Origin: Isoetes taiwanensis
Taxonomy: Eukaryota; Streptophyta; Lycopodiopsida; Isoetales; Isoetaceae
Assembly: GCA_021234155.1 (NCBI GenBank)
Contig: JAJEKV010000039.1
Coordinates: 7,575,077 to 7,639,076 of the forward strand
DNA: 64,000 bases
Direction of reading: 5' to 3'
The position numbers were made by a program, and so were the translations under genes. The notes beneath the pieces were generated by a model, which was not told the origin of the DNA, did not search any database, and worked only from the letters and a program-made list of their open reading frames with translations. Position 1 is the first letter of the stretch, and the number at the start of each line of letters is the position of its first letter. Below are positions 1-11,694 of this stretch, one piece after another.

Positions 1-797
1 TAAAGGCTGATCAACATAAACTTTGTAAGGCCCATGTAAAAGATTGTTGTGATGTGGATTCTTAAAGGTTGATCAAGGAAAAGGTTAGATGCCAAGGAAA
101 ACACATGCCCAGAACATTGGCTCGGCAATGCCGGGCACATGTTTATTAGTGTTGATTATACTGTGAATTTTTTTTTTGAACCGTGATTTTTTTTTTTTAA
201 TGTTTTCTTTGTATAGGTTGATGAATACTTTTATATTCCAACAGCTGTGTATAGTGGGTGTTCCTAATATACTCATCAATTATCATTCTTTGGACAATCT
301 TGTCTTTACTCTTAACAATTATATTTTTTTATGTAAATGTCCAATATGCTACCTTTGTGGATAAATTTTCATTCCATTCACATTTTATTCTATCTACATT
401 TACCAAACAAAGGCATCGAGTTTGTAATTTTGGGAACATTTTAGAATATATTTTGGGAACATTCTAGTTCTAGAATATGATAAATTCTAAAAAAATTGGT
501 TGTGGTTAAAAGGGAAAATAATTATGGCTTCACATTGGCCTTAAAGTGCCGTTAGGTTAAGAGGTTAGGTTAAGAGATTTAGCCTAACTGAAAAAAAAAA
601 TTTGGGGTTAAAAAATAACGACACAATTAAGGTTAAAAAATAACGATACAATTAAGGTAACAGTGCAAGATAACCAGGGTCTACATCGTATTTTGTTAGG
701 CTAAATTGTAACAATGGACTTAACGGGCCATAATTTTTCCATTCAAATTTAAGGGAGGGGGACCCCATCCCTTAAGCTCCGTTTGCAATTTAGTCTT
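1..797. other. AT-rich intergenic DNA
   Basis: I see no gene here. The stretch is AT-rich and holds small local repeats, notably two copies of a 26-base unit (GGTTAAAAAATAACG...) at about 604-656 and short GTTAGGTTAAGAG repeats just before it. The short open frames are what chance gives in AT-rich DNA. Confidence 0.5.
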
Positions 798-808
798 TAA
801 CCTCATGG

Positions 809-932
809 CGTGACAGTCAGTGTGAAGAAATATTTAATGATTTTCGTTATTTTAATTCTTAACATAACGACGTGACAGTCAGCATGACAATATTTAATGG
901 TTCCTGTTATATTAATTTTTAATCTAACGACG
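809..932. repeat. two-copy tandem repeat, period about 62 bp
   Basis: Two diverged direct copies begin with TGACAGTCAG (at 811 and 873). Each continues through a TATTTAATG block to an AACGACG end. They are simple tandem duplicates and no coding sense is visible. Confidence 0.7.
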
Positions 933-1163
933 GGTGTGAAGTGAAATATTAATCTTGTCTGCTTGCAGGTTTGTTGGCACATTAAATTAGTAAAGAAAGC
1001 TTGAAGGCACATTAAACCAGTAAAGAATGCATGCAGGCTTGTAGGCCTAATCTTTATAATGTGCTCTAAATTATGCTCGATCTATTTCTGCATAATGTAA
1101 TTCTTCTGTAGAAAAATCAAACAAATTTTTTCTTTCTAAAGGATTGCTTCTTGTATGATGTAG

Positions 1164-2025
1164 GAGCTTGCAGATAACAAGAGGTCAAAAGGAAATGCTA
1201 GGATTCATGTATTGGATCTCGTCCTGTAACAGTATCTACAAAGAACTCCTCAACCGCAAACCTCCAGGTATATAATTTCATTCCATGCACATATTTGATC
1301 TTGAAATCTAGAAACTTCCTCCAACAAGCAAAGAAAGGAGAATCAAGCAGATTTTCCCTCCTAAAAAGATTGCTTCTTATTTGCTGTAGGAGCTTGCAGA
1401 TAACAAGAGGTTAGAAGGAAATGCTAGATTTTACATACTAGGTTTCTTCCAATGGGTTCCAGTCTATAACTGGTGCAAAGAACTCTCAAACAACAAATTT
1501 GTATGTAATTTTTTTCCATGCAAATACTTAATATTAAAATTTGAAACTTTCCTCCAACAGTCAAATTTTTCAAAGTTGCTTCTTGTTTGTTGTAGGAACT
1601 TGCAAATAAAGGAAATGCTAGATTTTACACATTAGGTTTCATCCAAAGGGCTCTAGAAGGATTTGCAAAGGGGTAAAAGCATGTTAGGGTGTACCACTTT
1701 TGGAACCTGCAAAAGTACATACACTAGGTACTTCTGAACTGGGTACTTTCTCATTTTTCTTTTCATTAAAACTAATACAAAAATCCAAAATAAAAGTCAA
1801 GGACATGGTAATATTCAAAGTTAAGATAAAGATAATGCTATCGGAGATCAATATATATATAAAAAGTTCTAAAACATACCTTATATTGAGATATTATACA
1901 GGTACCCAGTACCCAGTCCTGGCTACCTTTTTAGGTACCTTTTTAGTCACTAAATAATACTTTTTAAGGGACACCCTAACATGCTTTTACCCAAAGGGCT
2001 CCCCAGCCAACCGGCAAATTTCCAG
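1164..2025 (+). pseudogene. triplicated 104-bp exon-like unit of an unknown gene
   Basis: Three related blocks (1164-1267, 1390-1500, 1596-2025) each follow a pyrimidine-rich TGTAG acceptor and start with GA(G/A)CTTGCA. The first ends in CCTCCAG|GTATAT and the third in TTTCCAG|GTAATT, both good plant donors. The first is 104 bp; the third is also 104 bp once its inserted MITE and the duplicated target are removed. The second has lost the CCAG of its donor. All three translate to a related peptide of the type ELADNKRLEGNARF, followed by a hydrophobic LGFFQW-like part. I do not recognise the protein family. The arrangement looks like tandem exon duplication within a gene whose remaining exons I cannot find, so it is probably a gene remnant. 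Confidence 0.45.
1671..1992. mobile_element. 322-bp MITE with long terminal inverted repeats
   Basis: The ends are inverted repeats of about 22 bp starting GGGTAAAAGCATGTTAGGG. The 4-bp target AAAG is duplicated at 1667-1670 and 1993-1996. The sibling exon copies give a paralogous empty site: they read GCAAAGAACTC or ACAAAGAACTC with a single AAAG. The interior is AT-rich and non-coding. I cannot assign it to a superfamily; a 4-bp duplication is unusual for plant MITEs. A diverged relative lies at 3772-4059. Confidence 0.75.
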
Positions 2026-2439
2026 GTAATTTTTCTCCACTCGTACTTCTTAATTAGCCCCTTCAATTGCAAAGTTAACCGCCTCATTGCTTGACAATGC
2101 TCCATTCAGACTAACATAAGAAAGAAACTTCAAAGATTGAAATTACCTAATTTGGTATGCTATGTGTTTAATTGGTGTTGTTGCACAATTTGTTGCTTTT
2201 AGACACAACGTATAGATTCTATTCAAGATGTTTCAATTTGTCTCTATTTTTGTTAGAATATCTAATTTAGTATGATGTATTAATGTTGTTTATATTAATT
2301 GCCATTCCTTAATTGTGATGTGTTCCATTGCAGAAGAGAAAGAAGTTGCATTGTATCTTCTTTCTATTCTATTCTTAAGAGATTCTCTAACTTATACTCT
2401 TAGAGTTCTCTTTAAGAATATTTTTGGTGAGCTAAACTT
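2026..2439. other. intergenic DNA without a gene
   Basis: AT-rich sequence continuing from the exon-like repeats to the start of the LINE remnant. No coding or repeat structure stands out. Confidence 0.4.
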
Positions 2440-4400
<1,961 letters not shown>

Positions 4401-4428
4401 AGAGGTCGGCCACATGATCGAAAAAAAA

Positions 4429-4458
4429 TTGTCTCTCGTCGGATACGGCGAGAGACAA
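4429..4458. other. subterminal perfect hairpin of Harbinger 1
   Basis: TTGTCTCTCG (4429-4438) and CGAGAGACAA (4449-4458) form a 10-bp perfect stem around a 10-base spacer, just inside the left terminus. Harbinger 2 carries a comparable palindrome (GAGAGACAATTGTCTCTC) near 20510-20527. These could be transposase-binding sites; that role is inference. Confidence 0.6.
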
Positions 4459-4766
4459 AAATTATACTGTATAGGTCGAGAGAAGATCAGAGATGAGCTT
4501 CTCTCGAGCCTTAACAGCGGACGTTTGGAGAAGTTTTTCCCTTCCCCGCCGGATTTTTTCCCTCCAATTTGTCTTCGGCTGGCCATCCCATATGGGATAA
4601 TTCTTTCCTCATTCAATCTTCAAAATGAATGATATGGGATATTTCGAGTTCTTCTTCCCGCGTCCCATTTCCATTCGACTTCTCTAAAAAATCCATTCCC
4701 TACACCTTCGAGGCAGGAAATCTTCACCGATAGCGTCATTCAAGCATCGATCGGGTCATTTTAGGT

Positions 4767-6102
4767 ATGATTGCAATGCTTCTTAGGGCTATCTTGCTAG
4801 GTTTAGCAATGCAGAAGTTCTGCTTAGATCTCATTCAAGAGAACGAGCTCGAGGATCCTATGGCAATAGTCGAGGAAGAAGATTTTGAAGAAGACAACAA
4901 TAGTTTTCCATGTGCATCTTCAATCTTGCTCTTGGCTGCAACATCTCGACTGAGAAGACCACCGAGAAGATTCTGGGTTTGTCCGAGACAGACCACACAA
5001 TGGGATAACATTGACAATCATGCTTGGAATTGCCTTTCCTCATTCGAAGATGATATGTGGCATCAGTTTTACAGAATGAAGAGAAGGTCATTTGAAAAAT
5101 TGGTTGGCCTTATTGTGCCATACCTGATCAGACCAGGCCAGAAGGTAAGGCCCCCTGTAGATCCCAGGAAAGCAGAAGCTATAGTGCTCTACTTTCTTGC
5201 TCATGGAGAGATGCCATTGCATGTTGGCCAAAGGTTTTATGTTGGAAAGGCCACAGTCCAAAAATACTCCAAGAAAGTGACTTTAGTTTTAGCATCCAAG
5301 ACCATGCTTTACAAAAAATTTATTGCCTTACCCTCGGGTCAAAGACTTCTTGATATTATGAAGGAATTTGAAGATGCCACTGATCTGCCTAGTATTTTTG
5401 GTGCTGTTGATGGTTCTCACAGTTTTCTGTACAGGAAGCCATGGAGGAAAGACAAAGGGGATGATTATTACAGCAGACACAAGAGACATTCCTGCCTCAT
5501 GCAAGGTGTAGTAACACACTCTCGAATTTTTATCAATGTTTGTGTTAGTAGAACAGGTTCTATGCATGATTCAAATCAGTTTAAGAAGAGCCTATTCTAT
5601 AAAAGGCTAGCATCAAAACAGATTTTGCAGGAACCTACTGTCCAAATAATAGGAAAAAATTTAACAGGAGAGGAGAAATACTAGATGCAGATGTAACAGT
5701 TAATATACCACCAATGCTTTTAGGAGATTCAGCTTATCAAGCAGAAGGTTTTTTATTAAGGTATTTCCAGATGGCACAGGTGCTTCTGGCAAGTTCAACA
5801 AGAGGATTTGCAAGGGCAGAGTTTGTGTTGAGAATGGATTTGGTATAGTGAAAGAGAAGTTCAGGATTCTAAAAGCTTTGCCTATTCATGTTGGCAGGGC
5901 AGCCAAGATTATTCATGCTGTTTGTGTGTTGTGGAATTTCTGCATTATGGAGGACTTGGAATTGGAAATGTTGCCCTTAGAAGCAGAATTGCCAGATATA
6001 AACTACTATGAGACTGAGGATATGAATAAGAAGTTGAAGAAGGAAGGAGACTTGATAAGACATGTAATTTTCCAAAATAGAGATGGTAAAAATGTAGTAT
6101 GA
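4767..6102 (+). pseudogene. PIF/Harbinger DDE transposase, frameshifted
   Basis: A nuclease of the DDE_Tnp_4 type that would cut and join the element's ends. The intact part (4767-5684) has the N-terminal WDNIDNHAWNCL block, a helix-turn-helix-like region (HVGQRFYVGKATVQKY) and the first catalytic aspartate in GAVDGSH. The second aspartate (LGDSAY) and the glutamate (VENGFGIVKEKF) lie downstream in other frames. I see one-base shifts near 5650-5684 and again near 5757. Compared with Harbinger 2, the ancestral start codon (ATG of MDPVILG) has become ATC at about 4746, so the first ATG is now 4767. The C-terminus matches the sister copy to its end. Probably inactive. Confidence 0.85.
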
Positions 6103-6351
6103 GTCTTTCATTCATTTCAGACACATCTGTGCTCAATGTAAATGTTGTTTAGGGTGTTCACATTAATAGATTTCTCTCTCTCATTTCTGGTCCAAAAATA
6201 TGCTAGGTATACACATGTAATTAACATTTTGCAGTTCAATTTTAAATTTGCAGTTCAAATTTATGCTTACAGAGCAGAAGTATTAATTACTAGTTAATTG
6301 TAGGCACTTGAACTGAACCCTGAATTCGTGATAAATCATGAATGATAAACT

Positions 6352-6720
6352 AGACAATGTTTGCATTAAGAAAATGAACAACTACAGCAATAACTATTCA
6401 ATGTTTGCATTCTGTAAATGAACAAATACAACAGTATCTAAACAATGTTTGCATTAAGAAAATAAACAAGTACAGCAATAACTATTCAATGTTTGCATTT
6501 TGTAAATGAACAAATACAGCAGTATCTAAACAAGGTTTGCATTAAGATAATAAACAAGTACAGCAATAACTATTCAGCATTTGCATTTTGTAAATGAACA
6601 AATACAGCAGTATCTAAACAATGTTTGCAACTCAAGGATGAACAACTACAGCAGTATGTAAACAATGTTTGCAACTCACGATTGAACAACCACAGCAGTA
6701 TCTAAACAATGAATAACAAT
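6352..6720. repeat. tandem repeat, period about 45/90 bp, inside Harbinger 1
   Basis: Repeated units combine CAATGTTTGCATT, TAAATGAACAA and TACAGCAGTATCTAAA or CAATAACTATT. About eight diverged half-units run 3' of the transposase stop. There is no coding sense. Confidence 0.8.
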
Positions 6721-7151
6721 AGCAGATGAGAAGTACAGAACATAATGAGGTGTTTTTATTTCAAAGATCTCAAGGCTGTTACATGAACATATTTAAAACA
6801 CAATAGAGCTGTATCAGAAATGCTTGTGGTCCCTGAAATGCTAAAAATCAACAGCTACACACTCAAAAGACCTCATAACATCCATGTTTCTCGTCATCTT
6901 AACCTGTAACAACATCATTTACGAAACTATGAGGACCTGGACAACGTCTTAGTGAAAAGCAACTCAAATGAGGAATATCCAGTGGAAACCATAGAACCTG
7001 TATTAATATGTCATGGATTTACAAAAAAAAAAACCATTTCATCATGGTCTGAGTACAAAAGAAGGCCTGTGACTAGTTCAATATCACACATTGCTCCAAA
7101 AATTTAAACTAAACAAGAAAGAAAAAAAAGGGGGCTGAGTTCCTTATCAGG

Positions 7152-7502
7152 CTATTCAGGGTTGTTTTCACATGTGACTGAGGGGATTCGGACCTCCCAA
7201 AGACACCATCTACCATGATGCTTGACATGAATTAGCTCAACATGTGCCCTCTGGCAAAAGGGGGCTTGCTCAGCCCATGCAATTAACTCGGCTTCCACGA
7301 AAACTTCTTCCATGGACATGTAGCCAAGGATAACTCTTTGGCTAACGGATGCATGGAAGCTCTTGTGCTGGAGCTCCACAATCTCATTCGATTCAACTGT
7401 CATGATGCTTGAGGCAGAACTCGCTGCTACCGCCATATCAGAATCACTGGAAGATGGGTACACAGGGAAATGGCGTTGGACCAAGACCTTCCGCCTTGCC
7501 AT
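7152..7502 (-). CDS. small hypothetical protein inside Harbinger 1
   Basis: A 116-codon frame starting MARRKVLVQRHFPVYPSSSDS. It has an acidic-serine N-terminal part and a C-terminal part with several Trp, His and Cys residues (CQRAHVELIHVKHHGRWCLWEV). It lies on minus between the 3' ends of the transposase and the Myb-like gene. Harbinger 2 has nothing matching at the equivalent place. I do not recognise the family. It could be a captured host exon, a remnant or a chance frame; the unusual residue make-up makes chance less likely but does not exclude it. Confidence 0.35.
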   Translation of the reverse strand: MARRKVLVQRHFPVYPSSSDSDMAVAASSASSIMTVESNEIVELQHKSFHASVSQRVILGYMSMEEVFVEAELIAWAEQAPFCQRAHVELIHVKHHGRWCLWEVRIPSVTCENNPE

Positions 7503-7842
7503 CTTTGAGCTGCTTACAATAAAGATTCGAGCGTTAGAATCGAGACATGCATAATGGAATTTAAAGAGACGTTGTACGAAACCTTTATGGAATTAAACTA
7601 TTAAAGTAGTCAGGATCAGGAATATTATTTCATACTCATTTAAATTCGAATTGAGATCCCCATACCACATACCACATTGAAAGTTAAGTTCCAATCATTC
7701 ACAAGGCATAAACTGAACTTGAACAGAACATACTGTTTTAACTAACTTATAGAAGGTGAAGAACATAACAGAAACAAAAAAATAAACATATTGAAAATGA
7801 CAGTGCAGGACAAAGGTGACTTCCGTACCTCTGAATTTCATA

Positions 7843-9036
7843 CTAATTTGTCTGCTTCGACGCAGTCAACTTAGCAATTTCCAGTAGAGTATTTTTGGTC
7901 ATTTGACAAATGCTTTCTGTCATTGTAGCCATTGATTGGGCAATCTTCAAAGTATTGGCAGACCTCATGGACTGCAACTCCCTGATCAATTAATGCTTTG
8001 TAACAGATTCTTCTTTCATGAAATCTAGTTTCCTTTTTTCATTTTCTTCAAAGCTATTAGCCATGTTTGATATCCCAGCTGCAATTTCTTCATCAATATG
8101 AACCCGAGATCTCTTTTTAGTTGTTGGCTTACCACTAACCCCTGGCTGATTGCATGCAGTAGATCGAGGACTTGTGTCAGAAGGATTGAAAGCACTCAGA
8201 GTATCTTTGCTGGAATTTTTTTCCTGAGCACTTGAATTGTCTTTGCTTCCATTTCCTTCATTTGCAACAGAGCTGACAGGGTTATCATCTGCAATGTTTA
8301 TAAACTCTTCCTCCACAAAAGAAGTATTTGTTCCAATTGTCTCATAGAATGCATCAGATATGTAGGTGTTTGGAAACATACCAGCATCCTCAAATGCCTC
8401 GGCCTCAAATTTTCCATCATTCCCTGCACTTGGAATGTCCCTTTCATTTGTAACTCCATGTTTCAGATCTTCCATAGCTTCAAACCACGGCCAGCTAGAT
8501 GGCTCAGAGCCAGTTCTTTCGGATGCTTCTTTCTCATCCCTGAATTTTATCTGCAATTTATCGCACTTGTTTCTTAACTGTCTCAAATCTTCAAGCCCAT
8601 GAACTTTGGGTTGTAATTTCACCATACTCTCTCTCCATTGGCTTGAAGAAAGATTAATACTTCCATTATTATGAACCTTGTACTTCTTCATCAAAGCAAG
8701 CATGGTGGAGATTGCATTGTCCGACCAATCTACAGGAGTTTTCCTTTTCTTGGCCGGGTTAAGAGCAATAGAATTTTTTCCGTGCACAACTAAGGCTAAT
8801 TCATTGGGGAGGGGTTCAGATTGAACCTCAGGCAATCCATCTTCTGGCTGATCCCTCTTCTTTCCCCTTGCACTACAATTGGAAGCCCGTGCAGGTTCAG
8901 AATTTATCTCAATGTCCACAGATTGGGAAACTGATCCAATCATCCTTTTAGTTCTTCTAGGAGCCAATTTCTCAGTCCTCGGGGGAACAAAAGGCTTCTT
9001 AACATTCAGCATAGAGGATCTGATTGCCTTCATCAT
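7843..9036 (-). pseudogene. Harbinger Myb/SANT-like DNA-binding protein
   Basis: The second PIF/Harbinger gene, whose product normally helps the transposase bind the ends and enter the nucleus. The 348-codon frame has a basic N-terminus (KPFVPPRTEKLAPRRTKR). A Myb/SANT or trihelix-like domain follows at about residues 110-205 (VDWSDNAISTML ... WRESM ... LRQLRNKCDKLQIKFRDEK ... WPWFEAME), then an acidic serine-rich linker. It ends at a TAA (7990-7992) that looks like a CAA-to-TAA mutation. The same frame continues for about 48 more helical codons (LIRELQSMRSANTLKIAQSM) to a stop at 7843. A GTAAGC donor at about 9145 upstream hints at a leader intron. Confidence 0.75.
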
Positions 9037-9440
9037 GTTGTTGAGACAATTTGGATCTGATTTTTCAAGCAGTTAGATGCTAAGAATGTGGCTATTACCA
9101 AAGCAATTAACGAATTGAAGTAAAGAAATTCAAAAAATGCTTACCGGATTCACAATTGGCGCTGAATGCGATGCTAGGAGGGAAGGATTTTGGAGCTCCG
9201 ATGGAGCCCGCCCACCTTGAACAGAGCCTGGAAAAGGTCGGAAATTCCGGCCTCCAAAAACTGGCTCCATAATGTTTTCGGGGCGTTAGGCTTAACGACC
9301 AATTGATTAATGGAAACGCCCCTAACAACAGTTAGGGGCAAATTATCTCTAGTGGACTCTCGCATTCCTCTCATAATCTCTCCTCTCATTTTGTCTCTCA
9401 AATCATCTCTCAAGCTCTCTCGATTCACATGTGACCGAGG

Positions 9441-9441
<1 letters not shown>

Positions 9442-9497
<56 letters not shown>
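9442..9497. repeat. (TC)n tract between Harbinger 1 and the SINE
   Basis: About 56 bp of pure (TC)n. It abuts the Harbinger right end on one side and the tRNA-like SINE on the other. Confidence 0.97.
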
Positions 9498-9499
<2 letters not shown>

Positions 9500-9662
9500 G
9501 TCCACTCGTCTAGCACATTGAGGTCTCGTGTTCGAACCTCACTAGGATCTTGACATCCTAGGACCTTTGGCCCCTGGTATCCTTGTAGGGGTTGGTGCTC
9601 CTTGAAGAGGGAGCGTCGTACGTCCTAAAAGGATGCTGGCTTGTGCTACAACGTAAAAAATA

Positions 9663-9664
<2 letters not shown>
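9498..9664 (+). mobile_element. tRNA-derived SINE-like unit with (TC)n tail
   Basis: A 167-bp unit bounded on both sides by (TC)n. Its head contains a good RNA polymerase III B box in a T-arm context (GTGTTCGAACCTC, 9528-9540). No A box is visible, so the copy is probably 5'-truncated inside its tRNA-like part. The body is GC-richer than its surroundings, has a potential CCCCT/AGGGG stem, and ends ACGTAAAAAATACAT before (TC)n. It is in the same orientation as the LINEs. The partner LINE is a guess: the tail type agrees, but the 3' hairpin of the LINEs is not obviously shared. Confidence 0.6.

Positions 9665-9715
<51 letters not shown>
9665..9715. repeat. (TC)n tract between the SINE and LINE A
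   Basis: About 51 bp of (TC)n forming both the SINE tail and the 5' flank of LINE A. Confidence 0.97.
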
Positions 9716-9716
<1 letters not shown>

Positions 9717-9746
9717 GAACACGATTTCAGGTACAAAGGGAGCAAA

Positions 9747-10799
9747 GTGAGTATGTGTGATTCATACAAGTATCTGGGTCTTATTTTTAGCAGAAATCAT
9801 AGATGGAATGCATGTATTACTCAACGAGTAGATGGCGGCCAAAAAGCCTTATATGCTTTGCAAAGTATGTGTAGAAGATCTCACCTTTGGTCATGGGACC
9901 TCAAGGTAAAGCTGTTTCAATCTCTGGTTCAGAGCGTAGTCCTGTATGGTTGTGAAGTTTGGGGTCCGAGTCTTCCACAAGGCTTGTGGGAAGATGTAGA
10001 GCAGATTTTGAAGAAATTCCTAAGGTTGGAGCTCGGAGTGAAGGTCCAAACTCCCTATCCAATGATGTTGGCCGAGAGTGGTTTTATGCCTCTTGAAGGT
10101 GAAGCACTATTTAGATGCATTCGGTATATGAAGAGAGTGCTGATAATGGACAAGTCTAGACTCCCACATGTAGCTTTGTTGGCTAGTGAAGAGAAGGGGA
10201 TATTTCATGATGTGAAGAGATGGCTTGGTAAATGGGATATCTCATGGGATGAAGTGATTTTAGTAAAGAAGGATCTAAGGACGTGGATTTCCGCGAAAAT
10301 ACTCAAGAAGGTATGGTCACATCCAAAGACGAAAATGATTTTATATAAACAGAATATCAATCCTACACTTGAGATGGCACAGCATTTGAAAGAGAATATT
10401 TCCATACAGAAAAGGCATGCTATAAGCAGGATTCGCCTTAGTTCTCACCATTTGGGGGTAGAAGTGGGGAGATGGGGATATATCATTCCAAGGGATCAGA
10501 GATATTGCAAGCTATGTGATATGGATCAGGTGGAGGATGAGGAGCATGTATTGCTCAAATGCTTAACATACAAGTCATTGAGGTTGGAGTATGGGATTCA
10601 ATATGAGGATCTCCCAACCTTTTTCTCTGCAGTGGAGGGGGATGAGCTAGGTAAGTATGTGATAGAGCTCCTGAAGGTCAGAGAGTCTTGCCTAAATAGA
10701 TATCAAGTAAGGGACATGGATGTTTCTGATAATGTGAGTGAGAGTGATGAGCTAGATGAGGATTCGGAAACTCATCTATTATTCTATGATGATGTATAA
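9747..10799 (+). CDS. LINE A ORF2 C-terminal part (350 codons)
   Basis: The open remainder of a LINE reverse transcriptase protein. The palm with its YADD centre is missing because the copy is 5'-truncated. What remains is the thumb and connection (CDSYKYLGLIFSRNHRW, VLYGCEVWGPSLPQGLW, FLRLELGVKVQTPYPMM). Next is the RIRLSSHHLGVEVGRWG block, a CX2C-X9-HX4C zinc knuckle (CKLCDMDQVEDEEHVLLKC) and a conserved acidic end (SESDELDEDSETHLLFY). It has no stop or frameshift, so the copy is young. It cannot act as an enzyme by itself. Confidence 0.8.
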   Translation: MSMCDSYKYLGLIFSRNHRWNACITQRVDGGQKALYALQSMCRRSHLWSWDLKVKLFQSLVQSVVLYGCEVWGPSLPQGLWEDVEQILKKFLRLELGVKVQTPYPMMLAESGFMPLEGEALFRCIRYMKRVLIMDKSRLPHVALLASEEKGIFHDVKRWLGKWDISWDEVILVKKDLRTWISAKILKKVWSHPKTKMILYKQNINPTLEMAQHLKENISIQKRHAISRIRLSSHHLGVEVGRWGYIIPRDQRYCKLCDMDQVEDEEHVLLKCLTYKSLRLEYGIQYEDLPTFFSAVEGDELGKYVIELLKVRESCLNRYQVRDMDVSDNVSESDELDEDSETHLLFYDDV

Positions 10800-10819
10800 A
10801 TGTAAGATATTTGTCTAAT

Positions 10820-10834
10820 AGGCCTTTGAGGCCT
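10820..10834 (+). other. 3' hairpin of LINE A
   Basis: AGGCCT (10820-10825), loop TTG, AGGCCT (10829-10834), starting 21 bases after the stop codon and followed by CCCATGGACATAATAAA and the pyrimidine tail. Matching hairpins occur in LINEs B, C, D and E. It is probably the RNA structure that the reverse transcriptase recognises when priming. Confidence 0.8.
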
Positions 10835-10854
10835 CCCATGGACATAATAAACTT

Positions 10855-10858
10855 TCTT

Positions 10859-10943
<85 letters not shown>
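10855..10943. repeat. (TTTC)/(TC)n tract joining LINE A to LINE B
   Basis: It begins as CTTTCTTTC and continues as pure (TC)n for about 80 bp. LINE B starts at its last base. Confidence 0.97.
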
Positions 10944-10945
<2 letters not shown>

Positions 10946-10946
<1 letters not shown>

Positions 10947-10977
10947 GATTCTCCATGAGCAGCATTGTGGAGAATCT
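10946..10977 (+). other. hairpin across the ORF1 start codon of LINE B
   Basis: AGATTCTCCA (10946-10955) and TGGAGAATCT (10968-10977) form a perfect 10-bp stem with a 12-base loop. The ORF1 ATG (10955-10957) lies at the stem-loop border. It could affect translation or mark the element's 5' end; either role is inferred. Confidence 0.5.
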
Positions 10978-11681
10978 GCAGAAGACTTATTTGGCTCAGT
11001 TGCAGCAGGAAATGGACAAATTCAAGCAAGAAATCCGCTCTGAAATTGATGAATTTAAACAGCAAATGAAACTTGAAATACAAAATGAAAATAGTGATGG
11101 GGACAGTGAGGATGATAACGGCTTTGAAGCTCTCACAGATAAAGAAGATGTAGCTGAGGTACAACGGAAACTGGATAATTATATTGAAGAACAGGAGAGG
11201 CGCAACCGAGCATTGAACATCCGCCTTGTAGGTCTTCCAGAGGATCACAATGAAGATATTATGGCCAAGGTAAGAGATTTATTTGCTACCAGATTAGATA
11301 CGCCAAACAGCGGGACTGTAGAGGCCTTTAGAGTTGGCAAATCCACAGGGGCAGCCAGGCATGTAGTTGTTAAATTTATGAATCGGGAATGCAAAATAAA
11401 CATACTTAAGAAACGCAGCATGTTAAAGGGAGAAAATGTATGGATAAACGAAGATCTTACCAAAGATCAGTATGAACAGCACAAAAAGGAGCTTCAGAAG
11501 TTGAAGGATGCAAGGAAAAGTGGACAGAAGGCTTTCTGGAGAAAAGGACGTGTCATTATAGATGCAGCACAAAAAGGAGCTTCAGAAGTTGAAGGATGCA
11601 AGGAAAAGTGGACAGAAGGCTTTCTGGAGAAAAGGACGTGTCATTATAGATGCAGCAAATGATGCACCTCCAGTAGCATAG
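10955..11681 (+). pseudogene. LINE B ORF1 RNA-binding protein
   Basis: The chaperone-like ORF1 product that would coat the LINE RNA. After MSSIVENLQ comes a heptad-rich coiled coil (about residues 8-45, LQQEMDKFKQEIRSEIDEF), an acidic linker, and an L1-type RRM region (NRALNIRLVGLPED, then VVVKFMNRECKINILKK and VWINEDLTKDQY). The end is spoiled by an exact 88-bp tandem duplication (11478-11565 and 11566-11653). Because 88 is not a multiple of three, it shifts the frame, and the present frame stops at 11662. The ancestral stop is probably TAG at 11679-11681. LINE E has a homologous ORF1. Confidence 0.75.
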
Positions 11682-11694
11682 GAAATATCGGCCG

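Larger units (their letters stand above)
4405..9439 (+). mobile_element. PIF/Harbinger element 1 (about 5.0 kb)
   Basis: The left end GTCGGCCACATG and the right end (inverse) CTCGGTCACATG form short imperfect terminal inverted repeats, close to those of Harbinger 2. Between them are the two genes typical of PIF/Harbinger in convergent order: a DDE transposase on plus (4767-6102) and a Myb/SANT-like protein on minus (9036-7843). A third small minus-strand frame (7502-7152) and a tandem-repeat block (6352-6720) lie between them. The left flank is the (AC)n tract and the right flank is (TC)n. A 3-bp target duplication cannot be read with confidence. Both genes are broken, so the element is not autonomous now. 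Confidence 0.85.
9716..10943 (+). mobile_element. LINE A, 5'-truncated copy with intact 3' end
   Basis: It begins directly after (TC)n in the middle of the reverse transcriptase thumb region (FRYKGS...VSMCDSYKYLGL). It carries an open frame to the natural stop at 10797-10799. Then come 20 bases, a hairpin (10820-10834), CCCATGGACATAATAAA, (CTTT)n and (TC)n. Its protein is closest to LINE D. A 5' truncation is the normal outcome of target-primed reverse transcription. Confidence 0.9.

Noticed and set aside
457-475. GAAcaTTCtagTTCtaGAA as a heat-shock element
   Set aside because: The middle spacing is three bases rather than two and no promoter or gene follows. Weak compared with 22722-22739.
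6352-6720. Regularly spaced repeats that might suggest a CRISPR array
   Set aside because: Units are diverged and contiguous, without unique spacers, in a plant transposon. It is an ordinary tandem repeat.
9528-9540. T-arm-like GTTCGAACC as a tRNA gene
   Set aside because: No acceptor stem, D arm or anticodon arm can be built around it. A SINE head fits better.
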